NCBI GenBank assembly: GCA_963281255.1
Contig: OY725496.1
Coordinates: 1,612,001-1,676,000, forward strand
Source of the DNA: Aphrocallistes beatrix
Lineage: Eukaryota > Porifera > Hexactinellida > Sceptrulophora > Aphrocallistidae
DNA length: 64,000 nt
Direction: 5' to 3'
The position numbers were made by a program, and so were the translations under genes. Shown here in pieces: positions 23,717 through 35,551 of the stretch; position 1 is the first letter of the stretch; the number at the start of each line of letters is the position of its first letter. Under the pieces are notes generated by a model, which was not told the origin of the DNA, made no database searches, and saw only the letters and a list, made by a program, of their open reading frames with translations.

Positions 23717-24147
23717 ATTTCAATTTTCGGTGAATCTGCTCAAGAATATCTTGAAATATTTCAAAGCGTTATATCAGATCATTTTTGGAAGGAATATCTA
23801 GCAGTTCAAGGGGTTTTTATCCTTCTTGGGAAAATCATAGATGATGAAGTTTCTAAATTAGCCGCTTTAGAAGATACTACTATTAATGTGGACATTTCCT
23901 TGGGATATACTATTAAGATGATTTCTTCCATTTTATATCAGTTGATGTGTCCAATCAATACTAATGAAAATGATTTGGAAAGTACTTTTGAATATTTTTT
24001 GGAGACTCGTTTATTAGAAACAGTTAGTATCTCTCCTATTAGTTCGAATGTGACAGCTGAAAAGCATCATGTTTATGATTCAATTTTTAGGGATCATAAA
24101 CCTAAACTTCTTCCTGTAGTTTTGAATAGTTATCTTTCTCTTAAAAG
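23717..24147 (+). CDS. UBR4: UBR4 (poe) internal exon 3
   Basis: Longest UBR4 exon in the window, 143 complete codons plus two bases. It begins ISIFGESAQEYLEIFQ (human SIAGECAAEYLALYQ), continues with KEYLAVQGVFILLGKII (human KVYLAARGVLPYVGNLI) and ends LLPVVLNSYLSLKR (human LVGTVLNGYLCLRK). This is helical-repeat scaffold; no catalytic residue falls in it. The acceptor follows TTTTATAG. The donor AAAAG|GTACAA leaves phase 2 (AG), completed by A at 45047 to give Arg. Reading through the donor meets a stop within four codons, which supports splicing. The following intron is 20.9 kb, the largest in the window, and contains nested mariner/Harbinger-like elements, a LINE and many MITEs. Confidence 0.94.
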
Positions 24148-24164
24148 GTACAATATTTAGTAAT

Positions 24165-24205
24165 ATCCTTACTATTAAAACTCAATTAATATTTATTTAT
24201 ATATA

Positions 24206-24246
<41 letters not shown>

Positions 24247-24600
24247 ACGAATTGACTAAAGAAACTGTAAATCACAGAAAGCTGATTTTTGGCATATGGG
24301 AGTCTTTTGGCTATGGCTCCAGTAAGTTCTGAGCTCAGACGAAAATGTCGACTCATCATGCAATTATGACGTCATTGTCACCTTTTTTTAATTAGAAATT
24401 TCAATTTTCGACTATAACTCAGCCATTTTAGGTGATAGAAGGCTGAGATTTTAATAGAATATGTATATTAATATACCCACATATGATGCAACTATCATCC
24501 AAAAATGATGACTCATCACTCTGTTATGATGTCATCATTACACATCAAAATTTTATCCACCAGCTGCACGGCACAAACAAGCGAAGCGCGCTTATATATA
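24165..24600 (+). mobile_element. Family A element with left TIR and (TA)n
   Basis: The TIR begins 17 bp after the UBR4 exon end. Then comes a (TA) run at about 24206-24243 and the core with one exact TGACGTCA. The tail is deleted down to AAGCGAAGCGCGCTTATA. Confidence 0.88.
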
Positions 24601-24790
24601 TATATACCGAGTGTTCAATAAGTTCGAGTAAAAGGATATTTCTTGAATTAGTATCGAAGTCAAATCAAGTATATATGATAAACTACCCTATCAAGATGTT
24701 TTTGGCGGATTTTGGTCTTCCAACATAATGCCACATTTCTAGCCATTTCTTATATAAAATTTGAACTTCATGCTACTTCACAAATATCAG

Positions 24791-26668
24791 CGGCCGTATT
24801 CACTAAGAACTTAAGACCGATCTTAAGATCGATCTTAGTGCTTAAGTCTTAAGTTCGATCTTAAGTCGTATTCACTAAGAATGGTATTCACTAAGATTTA
24901 AGTTCGATCTTAAGACCGAACTTAAGACCGAACTTTAAGCAACCTAGGGAGGTGTCTTAAGTATTGGAATTTATTCGATTTTCACTAATTACTCCATAAA
25001 TGTTGTTCAAACTTACTTCTATCGAACATTTAATCTACCTTGATTGATATTAGACTTCAAATAAAATTTAAATATTTTAAAAACATTTCTCCTTATTGTG
25101 TGTAACATCGCAACATGTATCACATGCTATATTCGTGGCAAATTCTTTTTGGATTTGTATGAATAAACAAACATACATTCTTTGATCATATAATCATTCT
25201 AATATGCACAATTATAGAGACAGGCTTTATATATTGATTCACATAACTGATAATAATCACTTTGATCCTATTTTCCTATTCACAATGATTTTTCAGCAGT
25301 CTCTGACGTTTCAATCTATAATAGTCCCTCTGCTCTTCATCAACCTGCTGTAATGGAAGTAAGTCTGCAGCCTTCAAGAGTTCGACCGAATCATCTTGCT
25401 CATCAACAGTTCGCCTTCTCTTCCGACTTTTCTTTGATGGCTTACGAGTATATATTGTCGGGATTTCAACTTCTGGAGACTCTAAAATTGGAGTATCTTC
25501 AAATTCAACAGGACCTGCAGCTGATACTGTTGATGCTATTGGAATTTCATTGTTCTCAGCTGGTGCTTTGAAAAAGATCAGCAGCACCTGTAATTCCGCT
25601 AAAAGCAAGGGTGTTTTGAAACATCTCTGTTACCCGATCTGCAGAGTCAGAAATACTTCTATCTGCTGATATAATTGTATGTCCTCGTCTTCTACCTGTC
25701 CAGCAGTGTTTGTACCCCTCCAGTCTTTCTGGCTTCCTGTTTTTGTCAGCAGAATTCCTGAGCCTCTCAAAATCTCACCTACTGATTCAATTGCATTAAT
25801 GAGACTTCTCTGGTCCAATTTGCTTTGCGGGATTTGTCCATTTGGTCTGGTATTGTTAATGCAAGTACTCAGCAGCAATTTATATACACGGGAGGACGCC
25901 GACTTACCATAACCATTAATGACACCAATTATTTTCGTAACACCAAATGACGCAGAAATTTTACCGTCGATAGAGTTCAATTTATTGTACTTCTCATATC
26001 CAGTGTTTATACTTTGTTTTAGAGAGGTTTTCATGTTACAATATATAAAGACACGTCGTTTATATGTTTTGTTTAATATAATATTATGAATCCATAAGGT
26101 ATAACTTATGCTCTTTGATAGCTCTTCCTTTTATATTGACTAGTGTAGAATAATTATAGATTACATGCATAAAACATTGAATTTTCATAATAGAATTCAA
26201 AGTTAAAACAAAGATTTCACCACAGATATGTAAGAGACTCACTAGCAGGCATTCCAGGCGGTACAACTACATAGATAGAAGCTATGTCTCACAGGAGTGG
26301 GTTAATCAATCTTCTTTGCTCCTAATATTGACATTAATTGCCCCAATTTTGAACAAAAAGAAGAAATATAGTTTATTTTCACTAGATCAATAATAAATGA
26401 CCACTTACCATTACAAATATTATAGTTCAGTTTTGAATTTGATTAGTATAATGCTATATTCTAATCATATTAACCCTAACGTTATTTCTAAGTTCTATCT
26501 TAAGATCGATCTTAACTAAGATCGATCTTAAGATCGATCTTAATTCTTAGTGAATAGCTCTAAGTTCGATCTTAAGATCGATCTTAACTAAGATCGATCT
26601 TAAGACTTAAGATCGATCTTAAGACTTAAGATCGATCTTAGTGCTTAAGATCTTAGTGAATACGGCTG
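24791..26668 (-). mobile_element. Harbinger-like element, CAG target duplication
   Basis: Ends CGGCCGTATTCACTAAGA and (reversed) CAGCCGTATTCACTAAGA with CAG directly repeated on both sides (24788-24790, 26669-26671). Subterminal arms are packed with CTTAAGATCGATCTTAAG and shorter pieces. A 3-bp duplication and such ends suit PIF/Harbinger, but CAG is not its usual TTA/TAA, so the superfamily is tentative. Confidence 0.65.
25276..26034 (-). pseudogene. Accessory-protein remnant of Harbinger-like element
   Basis: Two minus-strand open frames, 26034-25630 (134 aa) and 25608-25276 (110 aa), probably one gene with a frameshift near 25620. The second part has a basic stretch KKSRKRRR and ends in a charged helix (DEEQRDYYRLKRQRLL), reminiscent of the Myb/SANT-type DNA-binding partner proteins of Harbinger elements. 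No DDE nuclease is present and the Myb tryptophans are not evident. I cannot assign it firmly. Confidence 0.45.
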
Positions 26669-27017
26669 CAGAAATCAAGGTGATTTTTGGAAAATATTTA
26701 CAAATAATGACTAATACTTACCATCGGGGAGGTTTGTTTCCATTTACTCATATAAAAACATACATAAAAAAGCAAAATATAAAAAATATTGCTCATTTCT
26801 AATTGTTGTGGTTGTATTGCAATAGAAGCTAAAGTTAAAATGTATTGGATATATCGAATATAAATCGTGCTACGAATCAATTGAAGCTTACACAACTTAA
26901 ATAAAATTTCACAATACATCTTGATAGGAGTAGGTTATCATATATATTTAATTTGAACTTGATCTTAATTCAGGAAATATCCGTTTACTCGAACTTATTG
27001 AACACTCTGTATATATA

Positions 27018-27405
27018 CATATATCTGTAACGAATTCATTGAAGAAACTGTCTGGCCCTGAAATCTGATTTTTGGCATGTAGGAGTTTTTTGGCTATGGC
27101 TCCAGTAAGTTCTGAGCTCAGACAAAAATATCACTCATCTTGGAATTATGACGTCATTGTCACCTTTTTATATAATTAGAAATTTAGGTTTACGACCATA
27201 ACTCAGCCATTTTAAGTGATAGAAGGCTGAAATTTTAATAGAATGTGCATATTAATATACCTCACATATGATATAACTAGCATCAAAAAGGAATGACTCA
27301 TCACTCTGTTTTGACGTCACCATTACGTATCAATTTTTTTAAAAATTACAAATTTGGTGATTTTTCGTGCGATATCGAATATGACACTAGGACAGACTTA
27401 TTTAA
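27018..27405 (+). mobile_element. Family A core cut by LINE insertion
   Basis: Core from CTGTAACGAATTCATTGAAG through both TGACGTCA sites to GGACAGACTTATTTA, where it joins the 3' end of the LINE. The GC tail is lost. Confidence 0.85.
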
Positions 27406-30400
27406 TAATATACATTTATATAGCGCAGATTCCATATTAATATGTTCAAGTGCGCTGTACAATTCAATAAAAGTAGGTGTGTGTTATCCATGTACGTATG
27501 TATGCGTATGTATGTGTATGTATGCTTGTAAGGTATGTATATGCATTGAAATTAATTTAAGTGGATGTGTCGTGCGCGATACGGAAAAGATGAGTTTTCA
27601 AGAGTTTTTTGAAGAGAAGAAGTGAGGGAGCATTCTGAATGCTCGGACGCAGAAGATTCCACTCAACAGGCGCAGCTAAAGTGAATGCACGATCACCCAG
27701 AGTTTTGGAAGATTTGATAGTAGGATGCTCAAGGAGGATGGCGTTGGATGATCGTAGAGTACGATTGGATGACTTAACCTGTATGAGCTGGATGATATAG
27801 TCCGGAGCAAGAGAATGGATGGCTTTGTAAGTTATGAGGAGGATTTTGAAGAGGATATGATGTTTAACAGGCAGCCAGTGGAGGTTAATAAGAAGAGGAG
27901 ATGACGAAAAGGTACGAGAGACATTGTAGATAAGCCTGGCTGCACTGTTCTGGACTCTCTGGAGTCGAGCTAAGAGGGATGAGGGGCAACCATACAAGAG
28001 ACTGTTACAATAATCAAGACGAGATGTGATAAGAGAATTACTTCCCTAGAGAGATACTTTCTAATACGCTGGGTGTTATAGATGTAATAGAAGCAGGAGG
28101 AGGCAACTTTGCTGACCTGAGTAGACATTGAGAGGGTATTGTCGAGCCAAGTTCCAAGATTCCGTACTTCTTTGGAAGAAGAGATTCTCGACTCACCAAC
28201 AGAGATGCTATCAGTTTGAACCTTAGATAGTTGTTGACGAGTCCCTATTATAAGGAACTTAGTCTTGGTGTCATTGATAAGCAACTTGTTGGTGAGGAGC
28301 CAGGAACGGATCGCGGAGATGCAAGATTGGATGGCGGAGAAAGCAGATTCTTCAGAAGAGATGGAACCGGGTTTAAAAGAAAGATAGACCTGAGTATCGT
28401 CGGCATAGCAGTGCATGTCGGGGAGGTGGGACCTAATGAGGTCGAATAGAGGACTAGTATAGAGGCTAAAGAGAAGCGGACCAAGACAAGAGCCCTGAGG
28501 AACTCCGTGTTGGACCGGGATATTGGAGGAATTAGAACCCTTAATCGAGACGAATTGAGTCCTACCAGAGAGGTAAGATTCAAACCAAGACAGAGAAGAG
28601 CCGCAAATGCCGAAATGAGACTGGAGACGGTTGAGTAAGATGGTATGGTCGACAGTGTCGAAGGCTGAGCTAAGATCAAGAAGAACCAGAAGGGATACGT
28701 GTTGGCGATTCATGCTGAGGAGGATGTCGTTTGTGACCTTCAGGAGCGCAGTCTCCGTACTGTGGTGTTTACGATAGGCAAACTGCGTCCCGGGGAAGAG
28801 ATGATGTAATGTAAGATGATTCACGACCTGGATGGAAGCGGCCCTCTCAGTGATCTTAGAAATGAAAGAAAGATTGCTAAGTGGACGATAGTTAGAGAAG
28901 ATGGGATCAAGATTTGGTCTTTTAAGTTTGGGCAAGATGATGGCGCGCTTCCAGGGAGAAGGAAAATGACCAGTGGAGAGAGAACCATTTACGATTTTCG
29001 TAAGGATGGGCGCTAGGATGGGTAGAGATGATTTGACCAAGGATGCTGGGATAGGATCGAGGATGCAAGATTTATTAGGAGCAGAGGAAACAATTTCTTC
29101 CTCAGATAATTCTTTGAAATGGTGGAAATTATGTTGGAATTCGATGTTTGAATTATCTGAGGGGGTAACGGAAGACGACGATGCACTTGAATCAATGGTG
29201 GAACGGATGTTATCTACCTTAAGAACAAAGAAGTTGGCGAGTTCCTGAGAAAGTGCAGCCTTATCAGCATGAGGTGGTAGGACCTGTTGCTGGCGTAAGC
29301 CGAGAAGTGAGTTAGCCTTACGGAAGAGTGAGCGCTAGTCATGACAGGACTGACTGATCCAATCAGAATAGAAACTGCGACGTTCCCTGTTCATCAGGTC
29401 AGTCACAAGATTCCTCTGATGCTTAAATTCAGCCAAATGGTCAGGGTCATTAGACTGGTGCCACTTCCGTTCAGCTTTCCTTCTCGCTCGCTTGGCCTGC
29501 TTGATGCTACTGGTGAACCAAGGGACACAGGGACGGGTGACTATGGTTTTGGATCGCGGAGGAGCATGCTGATCATAGATAGAGGATAGGGTGCTGTTAT
29601 ATGATACAATAAGTTCCTCAAGATGATCAGGTGGGCTAGCACAGAGATCAGAGGAAGCGAGATCAGCAAGAAAGATTGGGAGGTTGATGGATTTGGAACG
29701 ATAAGTAACCTCCTGAGAGGAAAGAGAAGGTTTGGAAAGCGAGAGACTACAAGAGATGGAGAAATGGTCAGAGAATAGATGGACAGGAGAGGGATCAGAG
29801 AGGATGATGTTGTCTGCAGAACGGGATATTATTAGATCGAGAATGTGACCCTTCTCATGAGTTGGCTGATTCACATGCTGGATCAAAGATAGAGAACGCA
29901 GGAGCTCGGAGAACTGTAAAGACTCAGATGGGATGTCAACATGGATATTGAAGTCTCCAGTTATTATTAGGGGCTCCTTGCATAAGAGGATGGGTTCGAG
30001 GAGAGAAGAAAACTGATCAAGGAAGGTAGAAATAGAAATAGGATGATTCCTTGAGTAGGGAGGCCGATAAATTAGGATAATACGAAGGGAGATTTCAGAA
30101 GAAGAGATAGTCCAATCCGAGAACTCAAAAGATGATACTTCACCAGATGCATTGCACTTCAGCGTGAAGGAATCACGACAGAGAAGTGCAGTGCCTCCAC
30201 CCTGACGATGTGCAGACCTAGGACGATCAAGGAGTTGGTAGCCGGATGGAGTGCATTCAGCTCTCACTGCCGCATCCCTTGACGTGAACCAGGTCTCAGT
30301 AACGGCAACAACGTCAGGATGGTGGTCAGATACATAGTCAAGAAAACGAGAGGATTTAGTCCTAAGATTCCTAGCATTGAGAAGATGGAAGGATATGAGA

Positions 30401-30690
30401 TGAGGATGACCACGCGGGGAAGATTTAATCGGCTTGACAGTAATAAGATTGGATGGATTTCGAGCCGAAGAAATACGCATGGTGTTAGGCAAGAGGGAAG
30501 GAGAAAGATGAGAATAAGAATGAGGAGGAAGTAGAGAAGGAATAGGAAGAAGAAAGTGGCTCAGGTGCAGAGCACCTGTCTCCCCCTCGCTCACTGCGCT
30601 CACTCGGGGGAGGAGGGGTATATGCCTATATTGAGGAATGGTTGGTGGTTGTGGTGGAGTAGGAAGAAGAGGAGAATTAGGATTCGGAAT
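27400..30690 (-). mobile_element. L2/CR1-clade LINE, nearly intact
   Basis: A minus-strand retrotransposon more GC-rich than everything around it. The 3' end reads GCGCTATATAAATGTATATT, the tail style of L2/CR1 elements. It is flanked by family A cores on both sides in the same direction. Only an endonuclease-reverse transcriptase frame is visible; no ORF1 was found, so the 5' end may be truncated. Confidence 0.9.
27557..30603 (-). pseudogene. LINE endonuclease-reverse transcriptase
   Basis: A single polyprotein that nicks target DNA and primes reverse transcription. From the N-terminus: APE-type endonuclease with VTETWF, GDFNIHVD and HLFSDHFSISC (within 30603-29335). After a linker comes reverse transcriptase with NYRPLSNLSFISK, LDLSSAFDTVDH, GVPQGSCLGPLLF and the catalytic CYADDTQVYL (29334-27970). 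Last is a C-terminal region with LARLQRVQNSAARLIYN and WLPVKHHILFKILLITYKA (27997-27557). Only two lesions were seen: a TAG stop at 29335-29337 after SQSCHD, with the frame continuing RSLFRKANSLLGL, and a one-base frameshift near 28030. Codon use is far more GC-rich than UBR4's. This looks like a recent arrival. Confidence 0.92.
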
Positions 30691-30691
30691 T

Positions 30692-31180
30692 GATTGAAGA
30701 AATTGAATGGCGCAGAAAGCTGATTTTTTGCACGTGGAAGTCTTTTTGTTATGGCTCTAGTAAGTTCTGATCCCAGACTAAAATGTTCACTCATCAGGGT
30801 ATTATGACGTCATTGTCACCTTTTTACAATTTGAAATTTCAGTTTTTCGACTACAGCTTAGCTATTTTAGATGGTCGAATGCTGAAATTTTAATAGAATC
30901 TGTATATTAATATATCTCACATATGTAACAGCTATCATCAAAAATGATGACTCATCACTCTGTTATGACTTCATCATTACTCATCAATAAAATTAATAAT
31001 TGTCAAATTTGATGATTTCTCGTACGATGTCGGTTAAAACAGTAGGACCGATGTATTTAGAGATGTTATCGCCCTTATAATTATTCAATGTGACCCCAAA
31101 CGCCCAATAGGCGCCTCTGGCAGACACAAAGTGTCCGCCACCCGCGCAGCTAAAGCAATCGAAACCCGCTTGTATCTAAT
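30692..31180 (+). mobile_element. Family A core after LINE
   Basis: Core from GAATTGATTGAAGAAATTGA to AACCCGCTTGTAT. The first CRE is exact; the second has mutated to TGACTTCA. The hairpin tail is present with changes. Confidence 0.88.
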
Positions 31181-32030
31181 AATTGTCATTGATTCTATAA
31201 AAAATACTACCTGTTCTGGGTATATTATGTGTACCAGCATCCCTCTTTTATTTGACTTAAGACCCATAATGTATTTTCCTTTTATCACATTCGTATTTAA
31301 ATTTGTACATAGGGATGAGAAATATTTATCCCTTCTGTATTCCAACACCTTTAATCTTCAGATTAACCTTAATGGTGAAAGTTTATGAACGGAATTTATG
31401 ATTGTGGCTTTTCATCATTGACTAGATCCCTGTATATTATTAATACTGAATTATTTGTATTCTGAAGTACGATGTATTCGCATTTTTCGTAGGACACCAT
31501 ACACTAACAATCATTTATCCAATTGAGGAATTCTGAATTTAGTATATATTGTAGTATGTACTGCCAGAAACTGGAAAGTGACTTAATCAAATCACCGTAA
31601 TCGATCTCTTGACCAGAGCTATGGTGATACTGGTTTTAAATTATTTGTCAAGCTTTGACAATATTTACTTCACCAAGAGCGTTATCTTAGCAACCAATTC
31701 GCAAGTCACACTTCAAGTTGAATATTTCGAAAAATATAAGCACTTGATTAAATACTTATACTACGTATAGTGTGTAGAGTAGCGTTTTGTCACTCACATG
31801 ACTTGTCCAGATTTCAAACTCGCCCAAGATGACTAAGCAGTGGGGCATTAATTTGTTGTTAGTTTGTTGTTAGCAGGTTTATGTAATCATTCAAAAAATA
31901 CTTCCAATATTTATTTTTTATCGTTGGTGTATCTAAAATAATTTTGTGACTCAATTAATATCAAAATATATCTTAGATACTAAAAGTTAAGTAGAAGTAT
32001 TTATATATTTTTTGATTTTCTCGTGGTAGC
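31181..32030. other. Intron with Tc1-like scrap
   Basis: No gene. 31545-31860 shares pieces with 45285-45560 (GTGTAGAG.AGC, GTTATCTTAGC, GATGA.TAAGCAGTG), an old dispersed element probably of Tc1 type. Confidence 0.4.
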
Positions 32031-32035
32031 TCGCT

Positions 32036-32315
32036 AGTTACTATTTTACTCAATGGTTGAGTGATGAATCATCATTTTTTTATGGAAGTTTTATCATTTT
32101 GAAATATATTATTATTCTATTAAAATTTCAGCCTTCTATCACCTGAAATGGCTGAGTAATTGTCAAAATACTCAAATTTCTATTTATAAAAAGGTGACAA
32201 TGACGTCATAATTCCATTTGAGTCGACATTTGTCTGAGGTTAGAACTTAGTGGTGCCATACCCAAAGACTTCCACTTGCCAAATCCAGCTTTCTGTACCA
32301 ATTAGCTCCATTTGA
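32036..32315 (-). mobile_element. Family A core, inverted, 5' half
   Basis: Runs from the TGATGAATCATC region through one TGACGTCA to AAATCCAGCTTTCTG. The GC tail and TIRs are lost. Confidence 0.82.
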
Positions 32316-33025
32316 GTGGCGTTTTGGGTTGCATTATTTACGAGCCCTACATTTTATTAATACTATTACATTTGCTAATGCTCTACGAATAAGGGCGCAC
32401 TTAATTATTGTTCTGTTTGTCTAAGGCTTTCATAAGTTTAAAATCATTAAATAGACGAGAACAGGGTTATATTCATGATTTATTTAGCATATATTATTAG
32501 TATATTAATTCCATGTGTTATAGACAATTATATACATTCCCATAGAAATTCAAGCTTTTACCTGACAAATGGGTTCGTATTGAGTGCATAAATTTTTAAT
32601 TTTTGTCCCTTTTGAAGTTCTATCCTTTGTAAAGTATTTGAATCCATTTCTTTCCCTGAAACCCCACCCAATGAGCAAAAAAAAGCGTCTTGAGGTGTGA
32701 AAAATTCTAATACTTTTGAGGAAGTGTTTTTGGACACATTATATCATAGTGGTGCAAAATCAACATTTTGGATTTTTATTATAGGTTATCGTCACTTGTC
32801 CACGCTTAGATATTTATTAAAAGGTTTCAAGATATATGATGAACATTTTTTTGTATATTTCCTTCTACGTATCATTATCGAGCGGTTAAGTTTCAAATAT
32901 TTCAATAATATTATCCTTATATGAAAATAATTAATCTACATAGCTCAGGAATTTTTGTAAAATATATTTGAGTCTTATTCAAATAACTTCTAGTCTAGTA
33001 AACTATTTCTTAATCCTGACCGTCA
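32316..33025. other. Intron, nothing recognised
   Basis: An open frame at 32697-32924 (+) has no recognisable domain and no good splice context. Confidence 0.3.
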
Positions 33026-33027
33026 AG

Positions 33028-33575
33028 TTAGTTCGTTGTTTCTTCAAGATTGACTGTTTGAAAGATTTTAGCATCATATTTTGACTTTTTGCTTGTGCAT
33101 CCTGTCTCCTCTCCTCGTGAAGATTTTTTTTGTCCCCAGATCAAATCCAGCAAGTTGTCAAATACATTTACTTTGTTGTACAAAGGGCAGCCATTCCTTA
33201 TTAGATATCTTTTTATTACATTGACATTCGCTTCTTTTTGTTCCTCGTTCATAGCAATTAGTGCAAGAATCAATTTCAAACAAGTGATCAGATTCGGTTA
33301 TATTATTGAGAAATTTAGAAGAATCTCTTCTATTCAGTGACATTGTTGTTACCTCACTTATTCTATTGTGAAGATTCTGTATGTTATCGGTCACCCCTTT
33401 CCTTTGAAATAGTAGGAATTGGGAAAGTATCCCATACGAGAACCACTATTTCTGCAAACGTTTTACGTATTTCTCGAACATTTGGAAATACCTGCCCAAT
33501 ACTTTTCCTTTCTTGTTTAAATAATAGTATGAACCTAAATACATTTTTCTCGGAAGGTATAATGTATGTGAGCAT
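33028..33575 (-). pseudogene. Decayed multicopy-type coding relic, Cys-rich
   Basis: Three overlapping minus-strand frames read as one broken protein. 33575-33384 holds a helical piece with FPNVREIRKTFAEIVVLVWD. 33394-33158 then carries a Cys cluster (FEIDSCTNCYERG...ECQC) and KKISNKEWLPF, and a tail follows to 33028. The order helical segment, Cys cluster, then W/F motif recalls a protein type multiplied in arthropod genomes with transposons, but I cannot name the family. Frameshifts lie near 33280 and 33390. Confidence 0.4.
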
Positions 33576-33722
33576 TTTAGTTGGCTGTCCAAAGACTGTC
33601 TAACTACTACATAAGAGTGGTTTGTATGCCATTCAAATTGAAATACAATTTTAAAATAAAGATTATCAGCAATCTAAGATTACAATGTGATACAGGAATG
33701 GTTCAAATTGCTTGATACTATA

Positions 33723-34260
33723 AATCCTTACTATTAAAACTCGATTATTGTATATATATCTATCTATCTGTAACGAATTGATTGAAGAAACTGCCAGGTG
33801 TAGAAGGCTGATTTTTGGCATGTGGGAGTCTTTTGGCTATGGCTCCAGTAAGTTCTGAGCTCAGAGCAAAATATCGACTCATCATGGAATTATGACGTCA
33901 TTGTCACATTTTGAAAAGTTAAGCAATACAGTTATTCGAGCATAACTCAGTCATTATAGGAGATAGAAGGCTGAAGTTTTAATAGAATCTGTATACTAAC
34001 ATACCTCACATATGATGCAACTATCATCAAAAAATGATGACTCATCACTTTGTTATGACGTCATCATTGCTCATCAAAATTTTAAAAATTGATAAATTTG
34101 GTGCTTTTTCGTGCGATATAGATTATAACATTGACATATTTAGAGATGTTATCTCCCTTATAAATAACCAATGTGACCCCAGGCAACCGAAAGGAGCCTC
34201 CGGCGGACACAAAGTGTCTGCCAGCCGCGCAGCGCAAGCAAGCGAAGCGCGCTTGTAGAT
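33723..34260 (+). mobile_element. Family A element with left TIR
   Basis: TIR TCCTTACTATTAAAACTCG, spacer, full core with two TGACGTCA and one TGACTCA, and a complete tail ending GCGCGCTTGTAG. The right TIR is absent. Confidence 0.92.
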
Positions 34261-35127
34261 ATCATACACCAAGGCGACAAAACCTTTCGACACTTCATTA
34301 TATCACATACAGATTCTACTAAAATATACTTCAAAAATGTTTTGGATACAATTAATAGTATTTCAGATTTAAAAATACACATTTGAAGTTTGTTAATTAA
34401 TCATTAATTCCTAACTTTGGTAATTATCAATCAGTGCCACCCTATTTCACATATCATATTTTAATCGCTATGCATGATGACAATGAATTAACCATGGTTG
34501 CTTAGGCAGCTAAGATTATTCATTGTGTTGAATAATTCATTTAATATATCCAACTATGATTAATTCGAATTTGTAGATTTCGAATATAAAATCAGACTTT
34601 TAATATGATTTTAACCGTATTCTCCTTCCTGAAAAGGTCCAATTTAGTACTTTTTTTATGGAAAATAATGAAGTTTTCAATACTTTTGTCAAGTTCGTAA
34701 TTTGTTATATTATTGGCAAATTAGCTGACAAATAACTACTAACTCTATATAGCTAGGTGTAATGATATGTTCACTATTAATACAGTCTGTCACATTATTA
34801 TTTACACTCATTAAGTAAAGCATAACTACAAGAAAAGGAGGAAATCTATAGATTAAAACATACTATGTTGACACACTCAGAGTAACTATGCATTGGAGGT
34901 AAAGTTTATTCAACAATTAATATTTTCTCTTCCAAAACTAATACCATATCGCTTCGCTTCCTCATAGAACTAGTGAAGTTGAACTTTAAGTCAGACTCCA
35001 TGCTGGAATTGATAAAATTTGTTTTATTTACTGATAATCGAATCAATTCTAATGCACTAAAGTACACCTGAACCCGAAAAATGGCTTGTTATAATATTCA
35101 TTATAGTGCAAATAATTGTGTGACATA
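34261..35127. other. Intron, nothing recognised
   Basis: AT-rich DNA without repeats or coding signals that I can name. Confidence 0.35.
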
Positions 35128-35129
35128 GT

Positions 35130-35551
35130 GTCATCTGTAACGAATTGAAGAAACTGCCAGGCACAGAAAAGCTGATTTTTGGCATGTGGGAGTCTTTTAG
35201 GTGATACCTAGGTGATAGCTAAATTTAAATTTTAATAGAATGTGTATATGAATATACCTCATATCTAGGTTGACTAATTCATTGAAAGATGATGAAGAAT
35301 TATGAATTATTCTATTAATGAATTATTCAAAATCTCAAACATTAGTGCAGATTATATGCCCAAAATTAATCAATGTGACTTCAGGCGCCCAAAGGCCCCC
35401 TCTGGCGGACCCAAAGTGTCCGCCAGCCGCGCAGCGGAAGCAAGCGAAGCGGGCTTCTATATATATACACACACAAATAATTATTAATCGAATTTTAATT
35501 GTTAGGGCATACCCACATTAATCGATTTTTAATGGTAAGGATACAATATGT
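35130..35551 (+). mobile_element. Family A element, internally deleted, double right TIR
   Basis: Core start CTGTAACGAATTGAAGAAAC and core end with tail are present, but both CRE blocks are deleted. At 35268 the core is joined to CTAGGTTGACTAATTCATTG, one end of the hAT MITE seen whole at 43154-43388. Two successive right TIRs follow (about 35482-35510 and 35516-35551). Confidence 0.8.

Larger units (their letters stand above)
24607..27009. mobile_element. Mariner-like element with long TIRs
   Basis: Left CCGAGTGTTCAATAAGTTCG and right (reversed) CAGAGTGTTCAATAAGTTCG, each flanked by TA. The inverted similarity continues inward (ATATATGATAAACTACCCTA against the right-hand GTAGGTTATCATATATATTT). 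It inserted in the TA spacer after a family A core and itself received the element at 24791-26668. No transposase of its own is recognisable. Confidence 0.82.

Noticed and set aside
24788-26671. Reading the CTTAAGATCGATC arms as a satellite array
   Set aside because: The motif is confined to the two ends of one element with matching TIRs and a direct CAG duplication.
29341-29589. Several + strand open frames over 28231-30534
   Set aside because: They are shadows of the LINE reading frame on the opposite strand.
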